Assembly (NCBI RefSeq): GCF_010731855.1
Contig: NZ_AP022620.1
Span: forward strand, 3,100,001 to 3,164,000
Source: Mycolicibacterium anyangense
Lineage (GTDB): Bacteria; Actinomycetota; Actinomycetes; Mycobacteriales; Mycobacteriaceae
Length of the DNA stretch: 64,000 nucleotides
Direction: 5' to 3'
Below are positions 27,698 through 38,828 of this stretch, piece by piece. Position 1 is the stretch's first letter, and each line of letters begins with the position of its first letter. The position numbers were made by a program, and so were the translations under genes. The notes beneath the pieces are model-generated. The model was not told where the DNA came from, did not search any database, and worked only from the letters and a program-made list of their open reading frames with translations.

Positions 27698-27706
27698 CTA
27701 TCGGGT

Positions 27707-28573
27707 ATGCGATTCACATACGCCGAGGCGATGACCGATCCCTCCTTCTACATCCCGCTGGCCAAGGCCGCCGAAGCCGCAGGTTATGACGCGATGACGA
27801 TTCCGGACAGCGTCGCCTACCCGTTCGAATCGGATTCGAAATATCCGTACACCCCGGACGGAAACCGCGAATTTCTCGACGGCAAGTCGTTCATCGAGAC
27901 CTTCGTGATCACCGCTGCCCTCGGTGCGGTGACCGAGCGGCTCAAGTTCAACTTCTTCGTCCTCAAACTGCCGATCCGCCCGCCGGCGCTGGTTGCCAAG
28001 CAGGCCGGCTCGCTGGCCGCTCTGATCGGCAACCGCGTCGGCCTCGGGGTGGGCACCAGCCCGTGGCCGGAGGACTACGCACTGATGGGTGTGCCGTTCG
28101 CCAAGCGCGGCAAGCGGATGGACGAATGCATCGACATCATCCGCGGGCTCACCACCGGTGACTACTTCGAGTATCACGGCGAGTTCTACGACATCCCCAA
28201 GACCAAGATGACCCCGGCGCCCACCGAGCCGATCCCGATCCTGATCGGCGGGCACGCCGATGCCGCGTTGCGCCGGGCGGCCCGCAACGACGGCTGGATG
28301 CACGGCGGCGGTGAAGAGGATCTCGACGAGCTGCTGGCCAAGCTCAACCACTTCCGCCAAGAGGAAGGCACCGCCGACAAGCCGTTCCAGATCCACGTGA
28401 TCTCGGTCGACGGCTTCACCGTCGACGGCGTGAAGCGCCTGGAGGACAAGGGCGTCACCGACGTGATCGTCGGCTTCCGGATCCCCTACATCAAGGGCCC
28501 GGACACCGAGCCGCTGGACGCCAAGATCCGCAACCTGGAGTGGTTCGCCGAGAACGTCATCGCCAAGGTGTAG
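27707..28573 (+). CDS. LLM-class F420-type oxidoreductase (Rv0940c-like)
   Basis: 288 residues starting M-R-F-T-Y-A-E-A-M-T-D-P-S. LLM features are N-R-V-G-L-G-V-G-T-S-P-W-P-E-D-Y and I-P-I-L-I-G-G-H-A-D-A-A-L-R-R-A-A. The family uses reduced F420 or flavin; substrate unknown. The KstR operator just upstream places it in sterol or lipid catabolism by inference. It converges on the crotonase gene with three bases between stops. Confidence 0.87.
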   Translation: MRFTYAEAMTDPSFYIPLAKAAEAAGYDAMTIPDSVAYPFESDSKYPYTPDGNREFLDGKSFIETFVITAALGAVTERLKFNFFVLKLPIRPPALVAKQAGSLAALIGNRVGLGVGTSPWPEDYALMGVPFAKRGKRMDECIDIIRGLTTGDYFEYHGEFYDIPKTKMTPAPTEPIPILIGGHADAALRRAARNDGWMHGGGEEDLDELLAKLNHFRQEEGTADKPFQIHVISVDGFTVDGVKRLEDKGVTDVIVGFRIPYIKGPDTEPLDAKIRNLEWFAENVIAKV

Positions 28574-28576
28574 CCC

Positions 28577-29377
28577 TTACAGCGGATCCCACGTCGGGGC
28601 CCGCTTCTCGCGGTGCGCCAGTGCGGCTTCGGTCGGGTTGTTGGTGAACCCGGTCAGCACCTGGGTGCGGTTCTCGATCTCCTTGGCGTGCCGCAGACTC
28701 GGCGCGTCCAGGGCGGCGTTGAGCCCGGTCTTGGTCTGCCACACACCAAAGGCGTTGTTGGCGGCGATGGTTCGCGCCATCGCCAGCGCAGCGTCAGCCA
28801 GGTCATCGGCCGGCACGACCTGGTGCACCAAGCCGATCCGGTAGGCCTCGTCGGCGTCGATGATCCGGCCGGTCAGCATGAGTTCGCGCGCCGCGCCGGC
28901 GCCGACGATCCTGGGCAGCAGGTAGCTGGTACCCATGTCCATCGATGAGAAGCCGGCCTTGATGAACGCCGACCCGAATCGGGCGTTCTGCGAGGCGATC
29001 CGGATATCGCAGTGCAGGGCGTAGGCCAGTCCCCCGCCCACGGCCACCCCGTTGACGGCGGCCACCACCGGGATGGGCAGCTCGTAGAGCCGGGTCATCT
29101 GGTCGGCCAACCGCACCTGCCCGTCATACATGGTCTTGAACGGCGCCCCGGCCGGCGCCGTCCAGGGCTCGCCGGTGCCGCTGAGATCGGCCCCGGCGCA
29201 GAAGCCGCGCCCGGCACCGGTCAGCACGGCCACCCGGTAGTTCCACGAACTCAGTTTGTCCAGAGCGTCGTCGATCCCGTCGAGCAAAGCGCCGTCGATC
29301 GCATTGAGCAGGTTCGGCCGGTTCAGCGTGACCCCGGCGATGCCGTCTTCGAGTTCGGCGAATTCCACAGCAGCCAT
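28577..29377 (-). CDS. Enoyl-CoA hydratase/isomerase (crotonase) family protein
   Basis: The ATG at 29377 gives 266 residues. Crotonase marks are G-A-G-R-G-F-C-A-G-A-D-L and the oxyanion loop V-N-G-V-A-V-G-G-G-L-A-Y-A-L. In place of the first catalytic Glu of true hydratases the region reads S-S-M-D-M-G-T-S-Y-L-L-P, with Asp; isomerase or thioesterase activity is therefore as likely as hydration. It ends A-P-T-W-D-P-L. It is divergent from the SRPBCC gene (44 bp) and convergent with the KstR-boxed LLM gene. Confidence 0.82.
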   Translation of the reverse strand: MAAVEFAELEDGIAGVTLNRPNLLNAIDGALLDGIDDALDKLSSWNYRVAVLTGAGRGFCAGADLSGTGEPWTAPAGAPFKTMYDGQVRLADQMTRLYELPIPVVAAVNGVAVGGGLAYALHCDIRIASQNARFGSAFIKAGFSSMDMGTSYLLPRIVGAGAARELMLTGRIIDADEAYRIGLVHQVVPADDLADAALAMARTIAANNAFGVWQTKTGLNAALDAPSLRHAKEIENRTQVLTGFTNNPTEAALAHREKRAPTWDPL

Positions 29378-29421
29378 GCGGTGCAGATTAACCCGCCACC
29401 GCCACGGGTATCCCGGGCGCC

Positions 29422-29850
29422 ATGGCGACAGTGGACGTATCCGTCCCTTCCGACGTTTCCCCGCAACGCGCTTGGGAGCTGGCCTCGGATCTGCACCGCT
29501 TCGACGAGTGGATGACGATCTTCGGCGGCTGGCGCGGTCCGGTGCCCAGCCAGATCGGCGAGGGCACTGAGGTGGCCGCACTGATCAAGGTCAAGGGGTT
29601 CCGCAACGTCATCCACTGGTGTGTGACGGGCTACGACGAGCCGCACGCCATCGAGTTGCGGGGCTCGGGCCGCGGCGGCATCGGGATCGGGATCACCATG
29701 CGGGTGTTCGACGACGATCCGGGATCGTGCTTCCGGCTGCTGGCCGATCTGTCCGGCGGATTGCTCAACGGTCCGGTGGGGCGGTTCGTCGCCCGGCTGC
29801 TCGAATCCGACGTGCGCCGCTCGGTATCCAATCTCGCCACCCTGACCTGA
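29422..29850 (+). CDS. SRPBCC (START/cyclase-like) protein
   Basis: 142 residues beginning M-A-T-V-D-V-S-V-P-S-D-V-S-P with the typical R-A-W-E-L-A-S-D-L-H-R-F-D-E-W. A beta-sheet core and a long C-terminal helix (V-G-R-F-V-A-R-L-L-E-S-D-V-R-R-S-V-S) form a hydrophobic cavity in this superfamily. It resembles the Rv0910-type mycobacterial proteins. Ligand unknown. It precedes the acyl-CoA ligase by about 110 bp. Confidence 0.75.
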   Translation: MATVDVSVPSDVSPQRAWELASDLHRFDEWMTIFGGWRGPVPSQIGEGTEVAALIKVKGFRNVIHWCVTGYDEPHAIELRGSGRGGIGIGITMRVFDDDPGSCFRLLADLSGGLLNGPVGRFVARLLESDVRRSVSNLATLT

Positions 29851-29959
29851 GCCGCTCACCGCAGAACTCGGTGCGTTCGCCGACAAATCCGCAACCGATG
29901 AGACCTGCACCACCGTCGCGCGCTACCGTGCAACCACCCAATGACGGGAGGGAGCCGCT

Positions 29960-31831
<1,872 letters not shown>

Positions 31832-31901
31832 AGGGTTATTCACAGACCCGGATTCATCCACCGGGCGGGTAGGCCGGGCTGTTTCTGTCGGTGGGTCGGC
31901 G

Positions 31902-31907
31902 TAGCGT
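31902..31907 (+). promoter_or_regulatory. -10 element of a leaderless HNH gene
   Basis: TAGCGT followed by seven bases and then the ATG at 31915, the layout of a leaderless transcript. Confidence 0.45.
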
Positions 31908-31914
31908 TTCGAAC

Positions 31915-33261
31915 ATGCTTTCGAGTACGGTGCTGCGGGCATTCGAGGCGGTCGACGCCGCCCTCGACACCGTCGCCGAACTGGACCTCGACAGTCTAGA
32001 CAGCGCCGATCTCCTGCACCTGGCCGCGCTGACCGAAAAGGCCATCCGCCGCCACACCGTGGTCTCCCACGATGCCAGCCACCACCTGCATCAGCGCAGC
32101 GTCGCCGAGATCGGCGGAGCGGCAGGCAAAGTGCTGGCCGATTGGCTGCGCATCAGCCCGGCCGAAGCCCGCCGGCGCGCACGGATCACCGAGCCACTGT
32201 GCGAGCGCACCGCACTGACCGGTGAAAAGTTGGCGCCGCGGCAGCCCGCTGCCGCAGCGGCCTGGCGCGCCGGTGAGCTGGACCCCGAGCACCTGCGGGT
32301 CATTCAGAAGTTCCTGGGCGATCTCCCGCTCGAGGTGACGGCCCCTGAGCGGGAGAAGGCCGAGGCGTTCCTCGCCGAGCACGCACGACTACTCCGCCCG
32401 GACCAGTTGGCCCGGCTGGCCGAGCGGTTGGCACTCGAGATCAACCCCGACGGCACCTTCAGCGATGAGGATCGGGCCCGCAAGCGCAGCTTCATACTCG
32501 GCCGTCAGCGCTCGGACGGGATGACGGAAGCCCGCCTGGTTGCCACTCCTGAACTTCGCGCCTACCTCGAAGCCGTGCTGGCCAAGTTCGGCGCGCCCGG
32601 TATGTGCAACCCCGCCGACCAGACCGCCGTCACCGATGGGGAACCCGTACCGGCGCAGGCCGCCGCCGACACCCGCTCGGTCGGGCAGCGCCACCACGAC
32701 GCTCTGATGGCGATGGTGCGCAGCAAGCTCGGCGACCCCGCACTCGGCCAGCACAACGGCCTGCCCGTCACCGTCATCGTCTCGGCCACGCTGCAGGAGT
32801 TGCAGGACAAGACCGGCCACGGCGTCACAGGAGGCGGCGGCCTGATCCCGATGCGCGACGTCATCCGGATGGCCGCCCACTCCTACCACTATCTCGCCCT
32901 GTTCGACGGAGTTACCGGACAGTCGCTCTGGCTGGGCCGCACCAAACGGCTGGCGTCGCCCGATCAGCGAATTGTGTTGCACGCCAGGGATCGTGGTTGC
33001 ACCGCACCCGGCTGCACCGTGCCCGGCTACGGCTGCCAGGTACACCACGCCGTCAAGGACTGGTCCGATGGCGGCAATACCAACATCGACGAACTGGCTT
33101 TCGCCTGCAAATGTGACAACCTGCTGGTCGAGTCGGGCGGCTGGCTCACCCGCAAGCGCCCCAACGGCGACACCGAGTGGATCCCGCCACCACATCTACC
33201 GATCAGAGGCGGCACCAACACCTACCATCACCCCGAGCGATTCCTGAACAAAGACCCGTAG
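31915..33261 (+). CDS. 13E12-family HNH endonuclease-domain protein (DUF222)
   Basis: 448 residues from the ATG at 31915 (M-L-S-S-T-V-L-R-A-F-E-A-V-D); a GTG 24 bases upstream is less likely given the promoter spacing. An N-terminal DUF222 helical domain covers about 30-330. The HNH nuclease motif follows: C-T-A-P-G-C ... C-Q-V-H-H-A-V-K-D-W-S-D-G-G-N-T-N, then D-E-L-A-F-A-C-K-C-D-N. This family is repeated many times in mycobacterial genomes and associated with REP13E12 elements. Biological role unknown. The gene is intact here. Confidence 0.88.
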   Translation: MLSSTVLRAFEAVDAALDTVAELDLDSLDSADLLHLAALTEKAIRRHTVVSHDASHHLHQRSVAEIGGAAGKVLADWLRISPAEARRRARITEPLCERTALTGEKLAPRQPAAAAAWRAGELDPEHLRVIQKFLGDLPLEVTAPEREKAEAFLAEHARLLRPDQLARLAERLALEINPDGTFSDEDRARKRSFILGRQRSDGMTEARLVATPELRAYLEAVLAKFGAPGMCNPADQTAVTDGEPVPAQAAADTRSVGQRHHDALMAMVRSKLGDPALGQHNGLPVTVIVSATLQELQDKTGHGVTGGGGLIPMRDVIRMAAHSYHYLALFDGVTGQSLWLGRTKRLASPDQRIVLHARDRGCTAPGCTVPGYGCQVHHAVKDWSDGGNTNIDELAFACKCDNLLVESGGWLTRKRPNGDTEWIPPPHLPIRGGTNTYHHPERFLNKDP

Positions 33262-33276
33262 GCGATGATGGTCAGC

Positions 33277-33898
33277 ATGGCCGTCCACGTCGAGGAGATC
33301 GAGATCGCGGACACAGTCGATACATGGCGGCAGGCGGGGTTCACCGTCGATGCCGATGACGTGTGCCGGGTGGGCGGGGTTCGCCTGCGGCTCGTGGGCC
33401 GCGAGGCGCGGTAGCGGCATCGTCGGCTGGTCGCTGAGCGGTGTCCCGGGTGGGGATATCGACGGCATCCCGACAGCCGCGTCAGACACGGCACCCGCAG
33501 ACCCCGCGACGCACGCGAATGGCGTCAGCGGGATCGACCACCTGGTACTGCTGTCCCCCGACCTGGCCCGCACGGTCGACGCACTGGCGGCAATCGACGT
33601 ACACCCCCGTCGGGAGCGCGCTGCGGAGATGGGCGGCCGGCCGATCCGGCAGATCTTCTTCCGCCTGGGCGACGTGATCGTCGAGGTCGTCGGCTCACCG
33701 GACGTGGCGGGTGACGGCCCCTCGACGCTGTGGGGCATCACCTATGTCGTCGACGACATCGACGCGACCGCCGCGTTCTTCGGGGACCGGACGCTGCCGG
33801 TCAAGGACGCCGTCCAGCCCGGCCGCCGGATCACCACGCTGCGGCACGGCGACCTGGGGCTGTCGGTGCGCACGGCGATGATCTCGGCGCGTCGGTGA
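33277..33898 (+). pseudogene. Frameshifted glyoxalase/VOC-family protein
   Basis: Starting at ATG 33277, frame 1 encodes M-A-V-H-V-E-E-I-E-I-A-D-T, a plausible VOC-protein N-terminus, but stops at TAG 33412. Frame 2 continues at once with G-S-G-I-V-G-W-S-L and then V-S-G-I-D-H-L-V-L-L-S-P-D and [13 protein letters not shown], the rest of the domain. Removing one G in the run at 33405-33406 restores a continuous frame of about 206 residues. Either a real 1-base insertion or a sequence error; the second part might also start on its own. VOC proteins are metal-dependent lyases or dioxygenases; substrate unknown. Confidence 0.7.
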
Positions 33899-33920
33899 CC
33901 GCCGGGCCCGCGACGGTGCC

Positions 33921-33926
33921 TATTCT
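33921..33926 (+). promoter_or_regulatory. -10 element of leaderless rnhA
   Basis: TATTCT ends seven bases before the rnhA ATG at 33934. Confidence 0.5.
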
Positions 33927-33933
33927 CGCCAGC

Positions 33934-34407
33934 ATGCAAGACGACATCGTCGTCATCCACACCGATGGCGGCTGCCGCCCCAACCCCGGCCCCGGCGGCT
34001 GGGGCGCGGTGCTGCGCCACCGCGAGCGCGTCCGGGAGATGTGCGGCGGCGAGCCGGGGCAGACCAGCAACAACCGGATGGAGCTGACTGCGCCGATCAT
34101 GGCGCTGGAGGCTCTGACCCGCACCGTGACGGTGCACCTCTACACCGACAGCACCTACGTGCGTAACGGCATCACGAAGTGGGTGCACGGCTGGGAGCGC
34201 AACGGCTGGCTCACCGCGGCCAAGGAGCCGGTGAAGAACGTCGACCTGTGGCAGCGGCTGCAGCTCGCGTGTGGGCGCCATCACGTCGAGTGGTTCTGGG
34301 TGAAGGGGCACGCCGGTATCGGCGACAACGAATTGGCCGACGCGCTGGCCACCCGAGGGCTGCAGGAAGCGCTGGCGCTGAGTTCGACTGGCGTGCAAGG
34401 GTTCTGA
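33934..34407 (+). CDS. rnhA: Ribonuclease HI
   Basis: 157 residues. RNase HI cleaves RNA in RNA-DNA hybrids. The four acidic residues are visible in [24 protein letters not shown] and G-I-G-D-N-E-L-A-D; the metal-loop His lies in V-K-G-H-A. The basic handle [14 protein letters not shown] is present. Unlike the mycobacterial RnhC fusion it is stand-alone. Starts probably leaderless. Confidence 0.95.
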   Translation: MQDDIVVIHTDGGCRPNPGPGGWGAVLRHRERVREMCGGEPGQTSNNRMELTAPIMALEALTRTVTVHLYTDSTYVRNGITKWVHGWERNGWLTAAKEPVKNVDLWQRLQLACGRHHVEWFWVKGHAGIGDNELADALATRGLQEALALSSTGVQGF

Positions 34408-34526
34408 CGCAGCGACCGACAATCGGATCGTTGACCTTGGTTAGCCTGCCCTGAAACACGCCGGCCGCAGGGTGTTCCCCACCTGGGACTGCACAGCGGC
34501 CGACGAGGTATCGGTGCAAGTATGGG

Positions 34527-35240
34527 GTGGTGAATTTCTTACGTCCGGTTTCTCGCACCGGAACGTTGTCCGACGGCGTGTTCAACACCTTGTTGCTGGA
34601 GATCCTCAGCGGCCGTTGGCCGGCGAACGAAGCCGCCCCTTCCGAACGTGACCTGGCGGCCGAGCTGAACGTGACCCGTCACGTCGTGCGTGAGGCGCTC
34701 AAACGTCTGCAGCAGGCCGGGTTGGTGCGAATAAGCCAGGGCGGCAAGACGATGGTCCTGGATTGGCGCACCCATGCCGGTTTGGACATGGGGTTCGCGC
34801 TCATCGACGCCGGTGTGGTGCCGCTCGCCGATATCTTCCGCGACACGGCCGTGCTGCGGCGCACAGTGGGGGTCGACGCGGTCCGATTGTGTGCGCTGAA
34901 GGCCAACGACGACCAGCTCGCCGCGGTCACCGCCGCCGCTGCGGCATACCCGCACACCGGGACCCTGCAGGAGTTCGAGGACGCCGAGTTGCGGTTGTGG
35001 ACCGCGATCATGATCGGGTCGGGCAATGTCGCCTACCAGCTGGCGCTGAACACGTTGATGCGCTCGATCGAGGAAGTCGGCGCAGTGATGGTGCAGGGAC
35101 TCAACGCGGAGGCGCTCACCAACCGCGGCGGTCAGGTCGAACTGGCCACCGCGATCACCAACCGGGACGCCGATACCGCGGTGGCGTTGGCCTACGTCCT
35201 GCTCTCCGAACTGGTCGACGTGTTCGGCCCGGGCGACTGA
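34527..35240 (+). CDS. GntR-family (FCD domain) transcriptional regulator
   Basis: 237 residues. The N-terminal winged helix reads P-S-E-R-D-L-A-A-E-L-N-V-T-R-H-V-V-R-E-A-L-K-R-L-Q-then wing. The C-terminal all-helical FCD domain contains F-E-D-A-E-L-R-L-W and H/D-type ligand positions are less canonical than in FadR. The 119-bp gap before it contains CGGCCGC...GCGGCCG arms (about 34461-34503), a possible operator or hairpin. Ligand unknown; no metabolic operon follows, so it may act on distant genes or itself. Confidence 0.82.
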   Translation: MVNFLRPVSRTGTLSDGVFNTLLLEILSGRWPANEAAPSERDLAAELNVTRHVVREALKRLQQAGLVRISQGGKTMVLDWRTHAGLDMGFALIDAGVVPLADIFRDTAVLRRTVGVDAVRLCALKANDDQLAAVTAAAAAYPHTGTLQEFEDAELRLWTAIMIGSGNVAYQLALNTLMRSIEEVGAVMVQGLNAEALTNRGGQVELATAITNRDADTAVALAYVLLSELVDVFGPGD

Positions 35241-35250
35241 ACGCCGCCGG

Positions 35251-37518
35251 TCAGGATTCCCGCCTCACGTCGGCGGGGTCCTTGTCCGAGCGCAGGCCGC
35301 GCCAGCTGGGATGGCGCAGTCGGCCATCGGAGGTCCACTCGCCGTAGCGGACCTCGCCGACGAGTTCGGGCCGAACGTAGGTGACGCCCTTGGTCTCGGC
35401 CCGCGGCAACGGCGGGTCGAACGGCGAGCGGTCGGTGTGCAACGGTTCGAGAATCTTCTTGAGCTTGCCGAGTTCCTTGTCCGAGAAGCCGGTGCCGACC
35501 CGGCCGACGAACTGCAGGGCATCGGCGCCCGGTATGCCCATCAGCAGTGCCCCGATGCCGCTGGAGCGTCCGCCGTTCCCTTCCCGCCACCCGCCGATCA
35601 CGATCTCCTGGGTGTTCCAGTTCTTGTCCTTGATCCAGGCCGAGGACCGCCGCCCCGGCTGGTAGGTGGAGTCCCACTTCTTGGCGACCACCCCCTCCCA
35701 CTTTCTGGTGCGCGAATACTCGAGGGCAGCCGGTCCGTCGCCGTCGAGCAGCGCGGGGACGATGAGATCGGTTCCCTGCGCAAAGGTTTCAAGGATCGCG
35801 CGCCGGTCGCGGTACTTGGCACGCAGCAGCGACCGCCCGTCGAGCGCCAAGATGTCGAAGGCCCAGAACTCGATACGGGTGGCTCGCACCCGGTTCTGCA
35901 TCTCCCCGAAACTCGGCACACCGTCGGCATCCAGCGCCACGACCTCACCGTCGAGGATCACGTCGTGGTCAGCGAGATCTGCTGCCAGCGAGGCCAATTG
36001 GGGATACTCACCGGTGACGTCGCGTCCACTGCGCGACTGCAGGCGGATCCGGCCATGGTTGGCCTCGACCAGCAGCCGGTAGCCGTCGAACTTGCCTTCG
36101 AACGCGTACTGGCCCGCGGTCAGCTTCTCGACCGAGCCCAGGGTGGCCAGCATGGGTGAATAGTCCCGCAGAGAGGGCACCGGTTGTTCCTTCATCCGGT
36201 GTGCCAGCCACTGGTCGCCCTTGGTCTGAATCAGCGCATAGCGCCCGGTGATCCGCTGACCGTAGAGGTCGACGATCACCTCGTTGTCCCGGAACTTCTC
36301 GGCCTCGTAGGTGCCGGAGTCCCAGATGATCACCTGGCCGCCGCCGTACTCGCCCTTCGGGATCGCGCCCTCGAACGTCGCATACTCCAGCGGATGGTCC
36401 TCGGTGTGCACGGCCAGGTGGTTGACGGCCGGAGTGTCGGGCAGGTTCTTCGGGATCGCCCAGGACACCAGCACCCCGTCGCGTTCCAGCCGGAAGTCGT
36501 AGTGCAACCGGCGGGCGTGGTGCTCCTGGATGACGAAGCGGTCATTGTTGCCGAGGGCCGGGGCAGCGGCAGGCACCGGCTCCGGTGTCTTGGCCGAATC
36601 GCGCATGCTGCGGTAAGTGGACAGCCGGTCCTCCCGCGGCACGTCGGCGTCGAGGTCAGCGAGCAGATCGCCGTGCTCGGCCACCCGCGCCAGCACCTCG
36701 GTGTACTCCAGCTGGCGCAGCGCGGGATCGCCGATCTCGTCCCAGGTGCGCGGTGCGGCGACGGTGGGATGGGAGCGGCCGCGCAGCGAGTACGGCGCGA
36801 TGGTGGTCTTGGCGGCGTTGTTCTGGCTCCAGTCCAGGAACACCTTGCCCGCCCGCAGGCTCCTGGTCATCGTGGCGGTGACCAGTGCGGGCATGCTCTG
36901 CTCGAGCTGCTGGGCCACCCGGCGGGCCAGCACGGCCGCACCACTGCTGCTGACCGGCTCGGCCAGCGGCGCATAGAGGTGCAGGCCCTTGCTGCCGCTG
37001 GTCAACGGATAGACCGTCAGCCCGATGTCGTCCATCAATTCCCGCACGCCGTTGGCCACCTCACACAGCTGCGGCATCTCCACACCCTCGCCGGGATCCA
37101 GGTCGAACACCAAACGCGTTGCGGGCCCGGGCTTTCCGGCCGAGGTGAAACGCCACTGCGGCACATGGACCTCCAGCGAAGCCTGCTGGGCGATCCACGC
37201 CAGACCGGTCGAGGTGTCGATGATCGGGTAGGTGGTGGCGCCCGAGCGGTGCACCACGGACGCACGCTCGAGCCAGTCCGGGGCCGAACTGGCGAGCTGC
37301 TTTTCGAAGAACGCCGGCTCGTCCACACCGTTGGGCCAGCGCTTGCGGGTCACCGGGCGCCCGGCGATATGCGGCACCATCACCTCGGCGATGGCGGTGT
37401 AGTAGCCGAACACATCGGCCTTGGTGGTGCCGGTGGCCGGATAGAGCACCTTGTCGGCGTTGCTCAGCGCGACGCGCGGGCCCTTCGTCGCCCCGGGCGG
37501 CCACACCTGATTCACCAC
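35251..37518 (-). CDS. ligD: Multifunctional DNA repair ligase LigD
   Basis: 755 residues with the mycobacterial domain order. The primase-polymerase domain is N-terminal (about 15-290, D-L-D-P-G-E-G-V), then the 3'-phosphoesterase domain (about 330-460, H-H-A-R-R-L-H-Y-D-F-R-L-E), then the ATP-dependent ligase (about 480-755, nucleotidyl Lys in E-G-K-F-D-G-Y-R). It performs end-processing and sealing in Ku-dependent non-homologous end joining. The ku gene is divergent, separated by a small secreted-protein gene. Start GTG, one of two adjacent GTGs. Confidence 0.96.
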   Translation of the reverse strand: MVNQVWPPGATKGPRVALSNADKVLYPATGTTKADVFGYYTAIAEVMVPHIAGRPVTRKRWPNGVDEPAFFEKQLASSAPDWLERASVVHRSGATTYPIIDTSTGLAWIAQQASLEVHVPQWRFTSAGKPGPATRLVFDLDPGEGVEMPQLCEVANGVRELMDDIGLTVYPLTSGSKGLHLYAPLAEPVSSSGAAVLARRVAQQLEQSMPALVTATMTRSLRAGKVFLDWSQNNAAKTTIAPYSLRGRSHPTVAAPRTWDEIGDPALRQLEYTEVLARVAEHGDLLADLDADVPREDRLSTYRSMRDSAKTPEPVPAAAPALGNNDRFVIQEHHARRLHYDFRLERDGVLVSWAIPKNLPDTPAVNHLAVHTEDHPLEYATFEGAIPKGEYGGGQVIIWDSGTYEAEKFRDNEVIVDLYGQRITGRYALIQTKGDQWLAHRMKEQPVPSLRDYSPMLATLGSVEKLTAGQYAFEGKFDGYRLLVEANHGRIRLQSRSGRDVTGEYPQLASLAADLADHDVILDGEVVALDADGVPSFGEMQNRVRATRIEFWAFDILALDGRSLLRAKYRDRRAILETFAQGTDLIVPALLDGDGPAALEYSRTRKWEGVVAKKWDSTYQPGRRSSAWIKDKNWNTQEIVIGGWREGNGGRSSGIGALLMGIPGADALQFVGRVGTGFSDKELGKLKKILEPLHTDRSPFDPPLPRAETKGVTYVRPELVGEVRYGEWTSDGRLRHPSWRGLRSDKDPADVRRES

Positions 37519-37550
37519 CTCAACGTATTACCCACTGCTACCGTTGACCA

Positions 37551-37775
37551 ATGGCTCGGCGGTGGATCGGCACGTTGCTGGTGGCAGCGGCGGTCGCCGG
37601 CGCACCAATGGCCGGGGCTGATCCGGAGATCCACGTTCCGTACTGCTCGGGCGACCAGACTCCGATGAACAGCAACTGCCAGTACCCGCCGATGCAGGGC
37701 TACGAAGAAGGTTCTCCCGGCGCGAATCCCGACGTGCCGCTCGGTCTCAATCCGGGCTCAGTGCCCGCGGTCTGA
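37551..37775 (+). CDS. Small secreted protein (74 aa)
   Basis: The N-terminal signal peptide is M-A-R-R-W-I-G-T-L-L-V-A-A-A-V-A-G-A-P-M then A-G-A-D, leaving a mature chain of about 50 residues. That chain has two Cys (Y-C-S-G-D and N-C-Q-Y) probably forming a disulfide, and is rich in Pro/Gly/Asn. It sits between ligD and ku, which are immediate neighbours in M. tuberculosis as I recall. No known family; likely an envelope or exported peptide unrelated to repair. Confidence 0.65.
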   Translation: MARRWIGTLLVAAAVAGAPMAGADPEIHVPYCSGDQTPMNSNCQYPPMQGYEEGSPGANPDVPLGLNPGSVPAV

Positions 37776-37809
37776 CCCGGCGGCAGGCCCCGGCCTGCAT
37801 ACTGGGACT

Positions 37810-38712
37810 ATGCGTTCCATCTGGAAGGGCTCGATCGCGTTCGGCCTGGTGAACGTGCCGGTCAAGGTGTACAGCGCCACCGAGGACCACGATCTGAAAT
37901 TCCACCAGGTGCACGCCAAGGACAACGGGCGCATCCGCTACAAGCGGGTCTGCGAAGTGTGCGGCGAGGTGGTCGAATACCGCGATATCGCCAAGGCATT
38001 CGAGTCCGATGACGGCCAGACCGTGATCATCACCGACGAGGACATCGCCACCCTGCCCGAGGAACGCAGCCACGAGATCGAGGTAGTGGAGTTCGTATCG
38101 GCCAGCGAGATCGACCCGCTGATGTACGACCGCAGTTACTTCCTGGAGCCCGACGGCAAATCGTCGAAGTCCTATGTGCTGTTGGCCAAGACGCTCGCCG
38201 AGACCGAACGCGTGGCGATCGTGCATTTCGCACTGCGCAACAAGACCCGGCTGGCCGCACTGCGGGTCAAGGATTTCTCCAAACGCGACGTCATGGTGGT
38301 GCACACGCTGCTGTGGCCCGACGAGATCCGCGACCCCGACTTCCCGGTGCTCGACCAGGAGATCGAGATCAAGCCCGCCGAGCTGAAGATGGCCGGGCAG
38401 GTGGTCGAGTCGATGGCCGACGACTTCCACCCCGAGCGCTACCACGACACCTATCAGGAGCAGCTGCGCGAACTCGTCGAGGCCAAGCTCGAAGGTGGCG
38501 AGGCGTTCACCACCGAGGATCAGCCGGCTCAGCTCGACGAAAGCGAGGACGTCTCGGATCTGTTGGCCAAGCTGGAGGCCAGCGTGCGACGCCGCCGCGA
38601 GGCGGCCGGTGATTCCGAGAGCCCCACGAAGGCGCCCGCGAAGAAAGCACCCGCCAAGAAAGCGCCTGCGAAGAAAGCTGCCGCCAAGAAGGCGCCCGCG
38701 AAGAAGGCGTAG
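37810..38712 (+). CDS. ku: Non-homologous end-joining protein Ku
   Basis: 300 residues. The Ku core ([18 protein letters not shown]) forms a ring-shaped homodimer on DNA ends and recruits LigD. After about residue 270 comes a lysine-rich tail of repeated K-K-A-P-A units (38627-38711). Such tails are known from M. smegmatis Ku but absent in M. tuberculosis Ku, and contribute to DNA binding. The internal short repeat at DNA level makes this stretch prone to length change. A CATACT -10 six bases before the ATG suggests a leaderless message. Confidence 0.96.
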   Translation: MRSIWKGSIAFGLVNVPVKVYSATEDHDLKFHQVHAKDNGRIRYKRVCEVCGEVVEYRDIAKAFESDDGQTVIITDEDIATLPEERSHEIEVVEFVSASEIDPLMYDRSYFLEPDGKSSKSYVLLAKTLAETERVAIVHFALRNKTRLAALRVKDFSKRDVMVVHTLLWPDEIRDPDFPVLDQEIEIKPAELKMAGQVVESMADDFHPERYHDTYQEQLRELVEAKLEGGEAFTTEDQPAQLDESEDVSDLLAKLEASVRRRREAAGDSESPTKAPAKKAPAKKAPAKKAAAKKAPAKKA

Positions 38713-38740
38713 TCCTCGCCGAATCGGCTCATGACGAAAT

Positions 38741-38754
38741 TAGAACGTGTTTCA
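38741..38754 (+). promoter_or_regulatory. KstR-type operator
   Basis: TAGAACGTGTTTCA fits TnnAACnnGTTnnA. It lies 75 bases upstream of the SDR start at 38829. Confidence 0.65.
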
Positions 38755-38828
38755 ATTGCGTTCGGAATTCGCGGCCGTCGGGCGCCGCGATGTTGTTACG
38801 TTGTTCGCGGACAAGGGAAGAGAGACAC

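Noticed and set aside
38627-38711. CRISPR or intergenic tandem repeat
   Set aside because: The repeats are codons of the Ku lysine-rich tail; no CRISPR-like spaced repeat was seen anywhere in the window.
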